6,455 bases of DNA from assembly GCA_005786775.1 (NCBI GenBank), contig SYDD01000258.1:1-6455 (forward strand), read 5' to 3'. This document shows positions 1 through 6,455 of this stretch, in pieces (the first letter of the stretch is position 1; each line of letters opens with the position of its first letter). The notes beneath the pieces were generated by a model that was not told where the DNA came from, made no database searches, and was given only the letters and a program-made list of their open reading frames with translations. The position numbers and the translations under genes are program-made. This DNA comes from Opitutaceae bacterium. GTDB taxonomy: Bacteria; Verrucomicrobiota; Verrucomicrobiia; Opitutales; Opitutaceae.

Positions 1-1126
1 GGCCGCGGTAGACGTAGCCGCCGATGACGGAGCGGCCCTGGTCGCGGCCGTACTCCCAGACGGGGCCGGTCCAGAGGCCGAGCGGGCGCTCGGGCGCGGG
101 CAGGAACCCGGGCTGGCTGCCCTCGCGCACCGCCCACTGGAAATTCTGCGGCGCGCGGCCGATCCGCAGCACCTCGATCTCCTCGCGGCGGGCTTGGCCG
201 ATCTCGCCGATCCACGCGAGGTCGTCGACCGGGTCGTGCGTCATTCGGTGGGGGCTGCGGAGCCCGATCGCGTAAAACTCCTCGAGCGCGCCGGGGGTGC
301 CCACGAAGGGGTTGTCGCTGGGGATATGGTAGTGCGCGGTCGTGCCGTCGCGCGGCTGGCGCTGGATGGGGTGACTCACGGTCCCGCCCCGCTGGTCGAC
401 GTCGATCCGCAGCACGCCGGAAAAGAGGTTCAGGTCGATCCGCTGCGAGTTGCGGTAACCGTCCTGCTGCGCGCCCTCGTCGCCCATCGCGATGTAGAGG
501 AAGCCATCGCGCGGGTGGAAGAACATCCCGCCGCCCACGTGGAAGATCATCCGTTTCCGCTGGTGGATCAGCACCTGCTCCGACTCCGGCCGCAGCGTCC
601 CCTTCGCGCGGTCCATCGTGAAGCGCGAGACGCGGGTCCAGGTCAGGGTCGTCGGCTCGGGCCGGCCCACGCGGACCGGCCGGTCGTTCCAAGAGTAGAA
701 GACGTACACGTGGTCCCGGTTCGGCGAGCCGTCCCGGCCGTACTCCGGGTGAAAGGCGAGGCCGAGCAGGCCGCTGTCGAAGCCGCCCTGCGTCTGGCCG
801 GTCAGGTCGAGCACCACGGTCCGCTCCGGCGAGAGGCGGTCGCGGTCCGACACCGCGACGATCAGGCCCTCGAGCTCGCCGATCAGCAGCCGGTCGGTGC
901 CGGGCTCGGGCTCGAGCACCACCGGGTTCCGGAAGGTGACGTTGGGGAACGCGGGAACGGTGGTCCACCGGCCCTCGCCGCGGAACGTCGGCGTGACGGG
1001 AAATCCGAGGTGTGCGGCGCTGCTGCCGTCCGCGCCGTGCGCGGGGGCCAGGAGGAGCGCGGCGCCGAGCAGGAAAGCGCCCGGTGTGAGCGTGGAGAGG
1101 GAGGACGAGGTCCGGGGGGCGGGCAT
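1..1126 (-). CDS. PQQ-dependent glucose/sorbosone dehydrogenase-like protein, exported (C-terminus cut by window edge)
   Basis: Likely a periplasmic or secreted six-bladed beta-propeller of the glucose/sorbosone dehydrogenase (GSDH, HHIP-like) family, whose characterised members oxidise aldose sugars with PQQ and pass electrons to an acceptor. I translated this frame by hand: 375 residues are open to the left edge. Residues 1-31 look like a signal peptide, with a hydrophobic core around residues 17-27 and probable cleavage near AHG-A. Family landmarks are FDSGLLGLAFHPEY (116-129), HVGGGMFFHP (196-205, His196 aligning with the catalytic histidine of soluble glucose dehydrogenase), IAMGDEG (212-218), FYAIGLRSPHRM (284-295), GEIGQARREEIE (307-318), NFQW (328-331) and GGYVYRG (369-375). 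In the GLRSPH motif, Ser replaces the more usual Asn. ATG 1126 is the first possible start: an in-frame TGA lies just upstream at 1154-1156 with no ATG, GTG or TTG between. There is no Shine-Dalgarno, so translation may be coupled to the receptor gene 13 bases upstream. A C-terminal cytochrome c domain, found in some relatives, could lie beyond the edge. The family call is firm; the substrate is unknown. Confidence 0.9.
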   Translation of the reverse strand, partial: MPAPRTSSSLSTLTPGAFLLGAALLLAPAHGADGSSAAHLGFPVTPTFRGEGRWTTVPAFPNVTFRNPVVLEPEPGTDRLLIGELEGLIVAVSDRDRLSPERTVVLDLTGQTQGGFDSGLLGLAFHPEYGRDGSPNRDHVYVFYSWNDRPVRVGRPEPTTLTWTRVSRFTMDRAKGTLRPESEQVLIHQRKRMIFHVGGGMFFHPRDGFLYIAMGDEGAQQDGYRNSQRIDLNLFSGVLRIDVDQRGGTVSHPIQRQPRDGTTAHYHIPSDNPFVGTPGALEEFYAIGLRSPHRMTHDPVDDLAWIGEIGQARREEIEVLRIGRAPQNFQWAVREGSQPGFLPAPERPLGLWTGPVWEYGRDQGRSVIGGYVYRG

Positions 1127-1139
1127 CGCGTGGTGGGGC

Positions 1140-4100
1140 TCAGAGGCGGCCGTTCAGGCCGAAGTGGAACTGCGGGTCGTTGCGGTCGAGGATCGAGCGC
1201 GGGCGCCCGTGCACGCCCCAGACCTCGCGCTGCTGGTCGTTGGTCAGGTTGTACGCGTCGAGGTACACGTCGTAGGAGCGGTTCAGGCGGTAGTTGAGCT
1301 TCAGCTCGACGCGGTGCGAGGCGAGGCGGTAGCGGCGGAGGTTGGGCGCGGCGTTGTAGGCCATCAGGATCTCGCCCGCCATCCCGTACGCGGCGCGCAG
1401 GTTCCAGCGGCCGCGGATGTAGGAGAGCCCGAGGTTCGCCGCGCTCGGGGTGAATCCCGGCAGCGTGCCCGTGGTCTGCACGGCGCCCCGGACCCCGTAG
1501 TCGCCGCGGGTGGTGAGCCGGGTGTAGTTGGCGAACGCGCCCAGGCCGCCCCAGGCGCCCGGCAGGAAGGTGAACTGCTGCTGGTAGGCCGCCTCGAACC
1601 CCTCGACCCGCGCCGAGCCGCCGTTGGCCTGCGACCGCAGCTCGTAGCCCGCGTAGTTGCCGTCGAACCCGTTGTCCGGCCCCGCGCCGATCGCCTGTCC
1701 CGTCGTGGGGTAGATGAAGTCGGTGAGGTTCTTCCGGAACACGCCGACCGAGACCAGCCCGACCGGCTCAAAGTAATACTCCACGCCTGCGTCGAGGTTC
1801 ACCGCGTACTGCGGGCGCAGGCCGGTGTTGTTGACCGTGAGGACGCGCGCGTCGTCGTCGATGTTGTCGTTGGGGATGATGCTGGCGAACGCGGGCCGGC
1901 CGATGCCGGTGGAGTAGCTGGCGCGCAGCTGCAGGCCGCGGAGCGGCTCGTGCTTGAGGTGTAGGCCGGGGAACACGTGGCGGTAATCCCGGGTCGCGGT
2001 GCGCCGGCCGCCGTACTGCGCGAGGTTGCGCCGCAGGATCTCCTCGTTGGTGAGCGGCCCGGTGAACGCCGCGCGGCGCGCCCGCTCCGCGGCCGTGAGC
2101 TGGCTCACCGCGCCCTCCGCCTCGACGCCGGTCTCCTCCACCCGCACGCCGGCGAGCACGGTGAACCCCCCCGCCCGCGCTTGGCCGAGCGCGTAGGCCG
2201 CGCCGACCTCCTCGGTGGCGCGTTGCCGCCCTACCAGCGGGTTCATCGTCCCGAAGGCCACGTCCTCCTGCCAGGCCGATGGATTGCCGGCCAGGTGCGT
2301 GCGCATCGCGTCGGCCGACAGGAAGGGTCCGCCCGGGTAGCGCCCGTGCATCGGCCGGTAGGAGAGCGCGGTGTCGCGGAACTGGGCGAGGTTCTCGTCG
2401 CCGCTGTTCAGCAGGTTGTCCGGGCCGGCAAAGCGCCAGCGGCGGCTGAGGTTTTCGCGCCGCAACTCCTCGCGCCGTACCCGCGCGCCGGCCTTCACGA
2501 AGGCGGGGAAGGCCAGGCCGAGGTCGCGGCGGTAGTTCACTTGGGCCCCGAGGATGCGGCTGTTGACCGGGATCCGGGTGTTCGTGAGCAGGTTGTCCGC
2601 GTAAAGGTTCAGGTTCGAGGGGTCCGGCCCGGCGGTGTACGTCAGGCCGGGCGCCCAGCGGCTCCCGGCGTTGCGGTCGAAGACCCAGCCCACGTTGCGG
2701 AGGGTCGCGGTGCCGGTCCAGGGGAAGTCCCGCACGTCGGAGAAGGAGTAGGAGAGGTCGTAATCGAGCAGAGAGCGCGGGCCGCGGCTCCGGCCGCCGA
2801 GCTGCGCCGAGTACGCGTTGACGTCCCGGGCGCGCCGCAGGGTGGAGAGCCCGACGGTCGAGACGCTCAGCGCCCGCACCTCGGTGCGGTCGTCGGTGTA
2901 ACCGGGGAGGATGGCGCCGGTGCCGGTCGGCTGGCCCTGGGCGTTGAGGGTGGCCACGGTCTGCGCGGTGGCGACGGTCGTGACCGGGACGGTCGCGCGT
3001 TCCGAGTGCGGCGAGAAGGTGAAGTTCGCGAAGACGGCGTGCGCCTCATCGAGCTTGTAGTCGACCTTGAGGCCGGCGCCCCAGCGGCTCCGGAGGCTGG
3101 CGCGGCCGTCGTAGGCGAGGCTGTGGAGGTAGGCCGGGCTCGCGGTGGTGTTCTGGTAATTCATCGTGGTCAGGTCCATCGCCGCGAGGTGCTGGCGGAA
3201 GTTGGCGCTGAACGAGACCCCGAGGTTCCGGCGGCCGGCGAAGGCGTCGAACACGTCCGAGAAATGGAGCGTGCCGGCGGGCAGCGGTGCGCGGTAGCGC
3301 CGGGCGCCGATGAGGCCGCCCACCGAGAAGGTGAAGCGCCGGCCGTTGACGTCGAAGGCGCTGCGGGAGCGGAGGTTCACGGTCCCGCCGATCGCGTCGG
3401 CGTCCATATCCGGGGTGGGGGCCTTCACGAGCTCCATCGATTCGATGTGGTCCGAACCGATGCTTTCGAACTGGAGGCCGCGGCTCTCGGCGGCCGCGCG
3501 GCGGTTGCCGTCGATCTGGACGGAATTGAGGGCGCCGGCGATCCCGCGGATGCTGATGAAGCGGGCGTCGCCGCCGACGCGGTCGACCACCACGCCGGTG
3601 AGGCGCTCGAGGAGTTCCGCGGGGTTGCCCGAGAGCGCGCCGAAGGCGTCGGAGGAGACGATATTCTTCACGTTGGGGGCGTGGCGCTGCTGGGTATGGG
3701 CGAGCGCGTTGCCCTCGCGCTCCGTGGCCACGACGAACGTGCTCAACTGGTAGATGGCGGTGGTGAGCGTGAGGTCACGCCGCAGGGTCGCGCCGGCCGC
3801 GGCGGTGAGGGTGAAGCGCTCCGGGTCGAGCCCGGCGTAGGAGACCGTGAGCGTGTGGGTGCCGGGCGGCAGGCGGAGGCGGTAGACGCCCTCGGCGTCG
3901 GCGAGCGCGGACCGGCTGGAGCCTTCGACGGAGACCAGGGCGCCCTGGAGATTTGCGCCGGTGCCGCGGTTGCTGATCTGGCCGACGACGACGGCTTCGG
4001 TCTCGGCAGCCGGCGCCGGGGTGGCGAGCGGGACGAGCAGGGCGAGGAGCGCGGGGAATAGCCGGTGGCGGAGGGGATTCATCACAGGGCAGGGGAGGCG

Positions 4101-4154
4101 GGGGTTGCCAGCCCGTCCGGGGCGCGGGCGGGAGAGGCGGGGGCGGGGGGTCAT
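1140..4154 (-). CDS. TonB-dependent outer-membrane receptor with N-terminal carboxypeptidase-regulatory-like domain
   Basis: A gated outer-membrane beta-barrel that takes up a ligand using energy from TonB/ExbBD. It is 1004 residues from the start chosen here, normal for receptors with an extra N-terminal domain. In order: a signal peptide (hydrophobic core about 32-44, cleavage near APAA, residue 50); a CarboxypepD_reg-like beta-sandwich (about 54-134); a possible TonB box around LSTFVVATEREG (137-148); a plug domain (about 155-268) with IRGI (202-205), IDGN (214-217), APTPDMDADA and IGGTVNLRSRSAFD (245-268); then a barrel to the end, with VYLDAYNLTND near the C-terminus. The plug signature is typical of the Caulobacter/Xanthomonas-type receptors (TIGR01782-like), many linked to carbohydrate uptake. 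The last residue is Leu, not the usual aromatic. ATG 4154 was chosen because GGAGG lies 4 bases upstream. The rival ATG at 4082 (980 residues) has no Shine-Dalgarno but gives a more ordinary signal peptide beginning MNPLRHRLF. No SusD-like gene is visible. The downstream dehydrogenase starts 13 bases after the TGA, suggesting an operon. The ligand cannot be told from sequence. Confidence 0.93.
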   Translation of the reverse strand: MTPRPRLSRPRPGRAGNPRLPCPVMNPLRHRLFPALLALLVPLATPAPAAETEAVVVGQISNRGTGANLQGALVSVEGSSRSALADAEGVYRLRLPPGTHTLTVSYAGLDPERFTLTAAAGATLRRDLTLTTAIYQLSTFVVATEREGNALAHTQQRHAPNVKNIVSSDAFGALSGNPAELLERLTGVVVDRVGGDARFISIRGIAGALNSVQIDGNRRAAAESRGLQFESIGSDHIESMELVKAPTPDMDADAIGGTVNLRSRSAFDVNGRRFTFSVGGLIGARRYRAPLPAGTLHFSDVFDAFAGRRNLGVSFSANFRQHLAAMDLTTMNYQNTTASPAYLHSLAYDGRASLRSRWGAGLKVDYKLDEAHAVFANFTFSPHSERATVPVTTVATAQTVATLNAQGQPTGTGAILPGYTDDRTEVRALSVSTVGLSTLRRARDVNAYSAQLGGRSRGPRSLLDYDLSYSFSDVRDFPWTGTATLRNVGWVFDRNAGSRWAPGLTYTAGPDPSNLNLYADNLLTNTRIPVNSRILGAQVNYRRDLGLAFPAFVKAGARVRREELRRENLSRRWRFAGPDNLLNSGDENLAQFRDTALSYRPMHGRYPGGPFLSADAMRTHLAGNPSAWQEDVAFGTMNPLVGRQRATEEVGAAYALGQARAGGFTVLAGVRVEETGVEAEGAVSQLTAAERARRAAFTGPLTNEEILRRNLAQYGGRRTATRDYRHVFPGLHLKHEPLRGLQLRASYSTGIGRPAFASIIPNDNIDDDARVLTVNNTGLRPQYAVNLDAGVEYYFEPVGLVSVGVFRKNLTDFIYPTTGQAIGAGPDNGFDGNYAGYELRSQANGGSARVEGFEAAYQQQFTFLPGAWGGLGAFANYTRLTTRGDYGVRGAVQTTGTLPGFTPSAANLGLSYIRGRWNLRAAYGMAGEILMAYNAAPNLRRYRLASHRVELKLNYRLNRSYDVYLDAYNLTNDQQREVWGVHGRPRSILDRNDPQFHFGLNGRL
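4119..4150 (+). other. Canonical G-quadruplex motif next to the receptor start codon
   Basis: The plus strand has G-runs at 4119-4122, 4126-4128, 4130-4132, 4139-4143 and 4145-4150, separated by loops of 3, 1, 6 and 1 bases, which satisfies the usual four-run G-quadruplex pattern. Further G-runs lie at 4092-4095 and 4100-4104. The plus strand is the template for the receptor gene, whose mRNA is C-rich here. The tract covers the first codons after ATG 4154, or the 5' leader if ATG 4082 is the true start. In a genome this GC-rich such motifs can arise by chance, and folding is not shown. Confidence 0.45.
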
Positions 4155-4248
4155 CGAACCTCCGGTGCGGTGCCCGGGGCTGTCGAGTGGATTTTCCCGC
4201 GCGCAAAGCGGCCTTGACGGCCCCGGCGGCCGGCGGTGTCGATCAGGG
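4155..4248. promoter_or_regulatory. Divergent intergenic region expected to carry both promoters
   Basis: These 94 bases (166 if the receptor starts at 4082) separate the two divergent genes and must hold the receptor promoter and probably that of the cytochrome/PSD gene. I could not identify convincing -35/-10 pairs on either strand. The least GC-rich stretch is around 4185-4210 (gtggattttcccgcgcgcaa), the likeliest place for promoter melting. No clear operator palindrome was seen. The call rests on gene orientation, not on recognised promoter elements. Confidence 0.4.
4159..4163 (-). promoter_or_regulatory. Shine-Dalgarno GGAGG deciding the receptor start at 4154
   Basis: On the minus strand the sequence reads GGAGG-TTCG-ATG, a five-base match to the anti-Shine-Dalgarno with a 4-base spacer, slightly short but workable. 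It is the only good ribosome binding site among the starts of the three genes here and favours ATG 4154 over ATG 4082, which is preceded by pyrimidine-rich sequence. Confidence 0.55.
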
Positions 4249-4260
4249 ATGGTCGAGACC
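4235..4260 (+). repeat. Short imperfect inverted repeat enclosing the start codon of the cytochrome/PSD gene
   Basis: GGTGTCGA (4235-4242) and TCGAGACC (4253-4260) pair at 7 of 8 positions with one G-G mismatch, leaving a 10-base loop, tcagggatgg, that contains the ATG at 4249. In the mRNA this could present or hide the start codon, which lacks a normal Shine-Dalgarno. The arms are short, so chance is a real possibility. Confidence 0.25.
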
Positions 4261-6455
4261 ACCCCGCGGCCCCTGCCGGCGCTAAGCCTTCTGCTCGGGG
4301 CGGCCCTCGCGGCGGCCGGCTGCCAGCGCGATCCCGCGGCCACCCTGGCCGCCGACGCGGGCGCCGGCATCTACCGGATGAAATGCGCGGACTGCCACGG
4401 GCCCAAGGGCGAGGGGGTCGAGGGCAAGTACGCGGCGCCGCTGACCGGCGACTGGTCCCTCGCCCGGCTCACGCGTTACACCGCGCTCAATATGCCCGAC
4501 GACGCGCCGGAGACATTGTCTCCCGCGGAGGCGCAGGCGGTCTCGGCCTACATCTTCGACGCCTTCTATTCCCCCGCGGCGCAGGCGCGGCTCAATCCCC
4601 CCCGCCGCGAGCTCCAGCACCTCACCAACGCGCAGTACGCGATCTCGGTCGCGGACCTGCTGGGCGGACTGGTGGCTCCCTCCGCCACTCCCGAGGCGCC
4701 CGCGCCGGCCTCCGGGGGGTTGTCGGCCGTGTACTACACCGCGGCGCAGCGCGGGCGGTTCGATGCCGCCAAGGCGGGACACCGCGGGGTGGATCCGGGG
4801 GTTGACCTCGAGTTCACCCCGGGGTCGCCGGCGCTGGCGCGCGCGGGCGCCGCGGAGTTCTCGGTGCAATGGCGCGGTTCACTGCTCGTCGAGGAGACCG
4901 GTGACCACGAGTTCGTGGTCCGTACCCCCAATACCGTCCGTTTCTGGATCAACGCCGAGCCGGGCGTGATCGCGGAGGCCAGCCTTGACGTGAACGTTTC
5001 CAACCCGACGCGGCCCGACCACCGCGTGACGGTGCGGCTGCTGGCCGGCAGGCGGTACCCCATTGCCATCGATTACTGGGCATTGCCGGAGAAGCCCGGG
5101 GCGCCCCCGCCGGCGATCGCGCTCCGCTGGAAACCGCCGCACGGCACGGAGCGAGCGGTGCCGGCGCGCCTCCTCTCGCCCGCGCCGGCGCGGCCCACCC
5201 TCGTGGTCACGACGCGCTTCCCGCCCGATGACGGCAGCCACGGTTACGAGCGGGGGCTCTCGGTCTCCGCGGAATGGGACGAGGCGACGACGCGCGCCGC
5301 GTTTGAGGTCGCCGCGCACGTGGGTCGCCGGGTCGACCGCCTGGCCGGCACGCGCCCGGGCGACGCGGGTCGGACCGGCCGGATCGAGGCGTTGGCCGCG
5401 CGGTTCCTCGCGGGGACCTTCCGCCGCCCGCTCACCGCGGAGGAGCGCGCGGCGCACGTCGCGGCCGTGTTCCGCGCCGCTCCGGATCCGGAGACTGCGC
5501 TGCGGCGCGTGGTGCTGTTCGCCCTGAAGTCGCCGCGTTTCCTGTACCCCGATCTCCCTTCGCCCGAGGCACCCGGGGCGCGGGAGGCGGCCCGGCTCGC
5601 GCTCGCCCTGTGGGATTCGGTACCCGACGCGGCCCTCGCGGCGGCGGCGGCGGGCGGCGGCCTTGCGACGCGGGAGCAGGTCGCCGCGCAGGCGACGCGG
5701 ATGCTGGGCGACCCGCGTGCGCGGGCGAAGCTGCGGGGGTTTTTCGAGCACTGGCTGCAGCTGCGCTTCGTGGAGAGCCTGCCGCCCGACCCCGCGCACT
5801 TTCCCGGGTTCACGCCGGAGCTGGCGGAGGATCTCCGCATCTCGCTGCGGCTCTTCCTCGACGACATCGCGTGGGACGGCTCGGGCGATTTCCGCGAGCT
5901 CCTTCGGGCCGGCCACGTGTTCGCGAACGCGCGGGTCGCCGGGTATTACGGCTGGCCGGCGCCGCCCGGCGACGGCTTCGCGCGGGTCGCCGCGCCCCCG
6001 GGCGAGCGTAGCGGCGTGCTCACGCACCCGTACCTGCTCGCCGCCCTGTCCCATCCGAAATCCACCTCGCCGATCCTGCGCGGCGTCTTCCTCACCCGCG
6101 GCATCGTCGGGCGTTCCCTCCGCTCGCCACCGGTGGCGGTGGCCTTCGATGACGGTGAGTTCGCGCCCGGGATGTCGATGCGGGAGAAGGTGGAGAAGCT
6201 GACGCGCGCCGAGAATTGCCAGGGCTGCCACGCGGTCATCAACCCGCTCGGGTTCAGCCTGGAGTGGTACGACGCGACCGGACGCTTCCGCCGGGAGGAG
6301 GCCGGCCGGCCGGTGGACGCGGCGAGCGACTATGTCGCGGACGACGGCCAGGCGGTGCGGTTCACGGGCGCGCGCGACGTGGCCGAGTTCGCGTTGGCGC
6401 ATCCGGCCTCGCTGGAGGCGTTCATCGAGCAGCTCTTCCATCATCTGGTGAAGCA
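4249..6455 (+). CDS. Exported cytochrome c / PA14 / DUF1592-family (PSD) multidomain protein, probable lipoprotein (C-terminus cut by window edge)
   Basis: A Planctomycete/Verrucomicrobia-type multidomain cytochrome of unknown reaction, read by hand as 735 uninterrupted residues. Residues 1-25 form a signal sequence ending in LAAAGC, a plausible lipobox with Cys25 as the lipid anchor. A cytochrome c domain follows (about 36-105) with haem-binding CADCH (46-50) and a likely axial Met82 in NMPDD. Next is a short DUF1587-like helix, LTNAQYAISVADLLGG (125-140), then a PA14-like domain (about 158-308), a fold often linked to carbohydrate binding. After it come DUF1595 (about 379-440, FRRPLT at 391-396), DUF1592 (about 448-575, LWDSVPD 454-460, RMLGDPRAR 484-492), DUF1588 (about 587-690, TSPILRG 606-612, a second haem-type motif CQGCH 657-661, NPLGFSLEWYD 665-675) and the start of DUF1585 (from about 700). 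ATG 4249 gives the signal sequence; the next in-frame ATG, 4378, would lose it. No proper Shine-Dalgarno precedes it. Relatives are often followed by a DUF1552 gene, which would lie outside the window. Architecture is firm; function is unknown, probably periplasmic redox. Confidence 0.9.
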   Translation, partial: MVETTPRPLPALSLLLGAALAAAGCQRDPAATLAADAGAGIYRMKCADCHGPKGEGVEGKYAAPLTGDWSLARLTRYTALNMPDDAPETLSPAEAQAVSAYIFDAFYSPAAQARLNPPRRELQHLTNAQYAISVADLLGGLVAPSATPEAPAPASGGLSAVYYTAAQRGRFDAAKAGHRGVDPGVDLEFTPGSPALARAGAAEFSVQWRGSLLVEETGDHEFVVRTPNTVRFWINAEPGVIAEASLDVNVSNPTRPDHRVTVRLLAGRRYPIAIDYWALPEKPGAPPPAIALRWKPPHGTERAVPARLLSPAPARPTLVVTTRFPPDDGSHGYERGLSVSAEWDEATTRAAFEVAAHVGRRVDRLAGTRPGDAGRTGRIEALAARFLAGTFRRPLTAEERAAHVAAVFRAAPDPETALRRVVLFALKSPRFLYPDLPSPEAPGAREAARLALALWDSVPDAALAAAAAGGGLATREQVAAQATRMLGDPRARAKLRGFFEHWLQLRFVESLPPDPAHFPGFTPELAEDLRISLRLFLDDIAWDGSGDFRELLRAGHVFANARVAGYYGWPAPPGDGFARVAAPPGERSGVLTHPYLLAALSHPKSTSPILRGVFLTRGIVGRSLRSPPVAVAFDDGEFAPGMSMREKVEKLTRAENCQGCHAVINPLGFSLEWYDATGRFRREEAGRPVDAASDYVADDGQAVRFTGARDVAEFALAHPASLEAFIEQLFHHLVK

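Noticed and set aside
1127..1139. A terminator between receptor and dehydrogenase
   Set aside because: The gap is 13 bases with no stem-loop or T-run; the genes look co-transcribed.
194..1297. A 367-residue open frame on the plus strand opposite the dehydrogenase
   Set aside because: The minus-strand translation carries a run of GSDH motifs, while this one is low-complexity and ends in Arg/Gly-rich sequence. It is a GC-driven shadow.
1977..4061. A 694-residue open frame on the plus strand opposite the receptor gene
   Set aside because: It is antisense to a complete receptor with clear motifs. Its translation is Val/Ala/Gly/Arg-rich with no recognisable domain, as expected from high GC at third codon positions of the real gene.
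1140..4154. A SusC-type receptor of a Bacteroidetes-like SusCD pair
   Set aside because: The CarboxypepD_reg-like domain is shared with SusC, but the plug signature is of the Caulobacter/Xanthomonas type and no SusD-like lipoprotein gene is next to it.
4214..4243. TTGACG followed after 17-18 bases by TGTCGA/GTCGAT as a sigma-70-like promoter
   Set aside because: The -35 match is good, but the -10 is poor and would lie only a few bases before ATG 4249, leaving no room for a leader.
4236..4805. A plus-strand frame starting at GTG 4236, just ahead of the cytochrome gene
   Set aside because: It is shifted relative to the true frame, which yields a signal peptide and CADCH. This frame gives Arg/Gly-rich sequence only.
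4879..6444. A 521-residue open frame on the minus strand opposite the cytochrome/PSD gene
   Set aside because: It is Arg-rich without domains, and the plus strand encodes consecutive recognisable PSD domains and two CxxCH motifs.

Overview
This 6.5 kb window is very GC-rich (roughly 70% by eye) and densely coding. It holds three genes in a divergent layout. Two lie on the minus strand and read leftwards: a TonB-dependent outer-membrane receptor, followed 13 bases later by a PQQ-type glucose/sorbosone dehydrogenase that runs off the left edge. One lies on the plus strand and reads rightwards: a large exported cytochrome-c / PA14 / DUF1592-family (PSD) protein that runs off the right edge. No RNA genes, insertion sequences, CRISPR arrays or phage genes are visible.

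The gene content points to Verrucomicrobiota, probably an Opitutaceae-like member. That group combines Planctomycete-type 'PSD' cytochromes (DUF1587/1595/1592/1588/1585), PA14 inserts, secreted PQQ sugar dehydrogenases and large TonB receptors with the Caulobacter/Xanthomonas-type PDMDADAIGG plug signature. This assignment is an inference from families and base composition. Planctomycetes and Acidobacteria also carry the PSD families.

Layout: 1-1126 (-) dehydrogenase, N-terminal 375 residues with a signal peptide; 1127-1139 operon junction; 1140-4154 (-) receptor, complete, with a carboxypeptidase-regulatory-like domain, plug and beta-barrel (an alternative start lies at 4082); 4155-4248 divergent intergenic region; 4249-6455 (+) cytochrome/PA14/PSD protein, N-terminal 735 residues, with a putative lipoprotein signal. 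A G-rich tract with a canonical G-quadruplex pattern lies against the receptor start.

As a working model (inference), the receptor imports a sugar or glycan-derived ligand across the outer membrane. The dehydrogenase oxidises a sugar in the periplasm. The divergent multidomain cytochrome may bind carbohydrate through PA14 and take part in electron transfer. The receptor-dehydrogenase pairing is well supported by spacing; the functional link to the divergent gene is speculative. The families are individually known, and I do not see a clearly unprecedented system. The most noteworthy points are the combination itself, the PA14 insertion into the PSD protein, and the structure around the two divergent starts.
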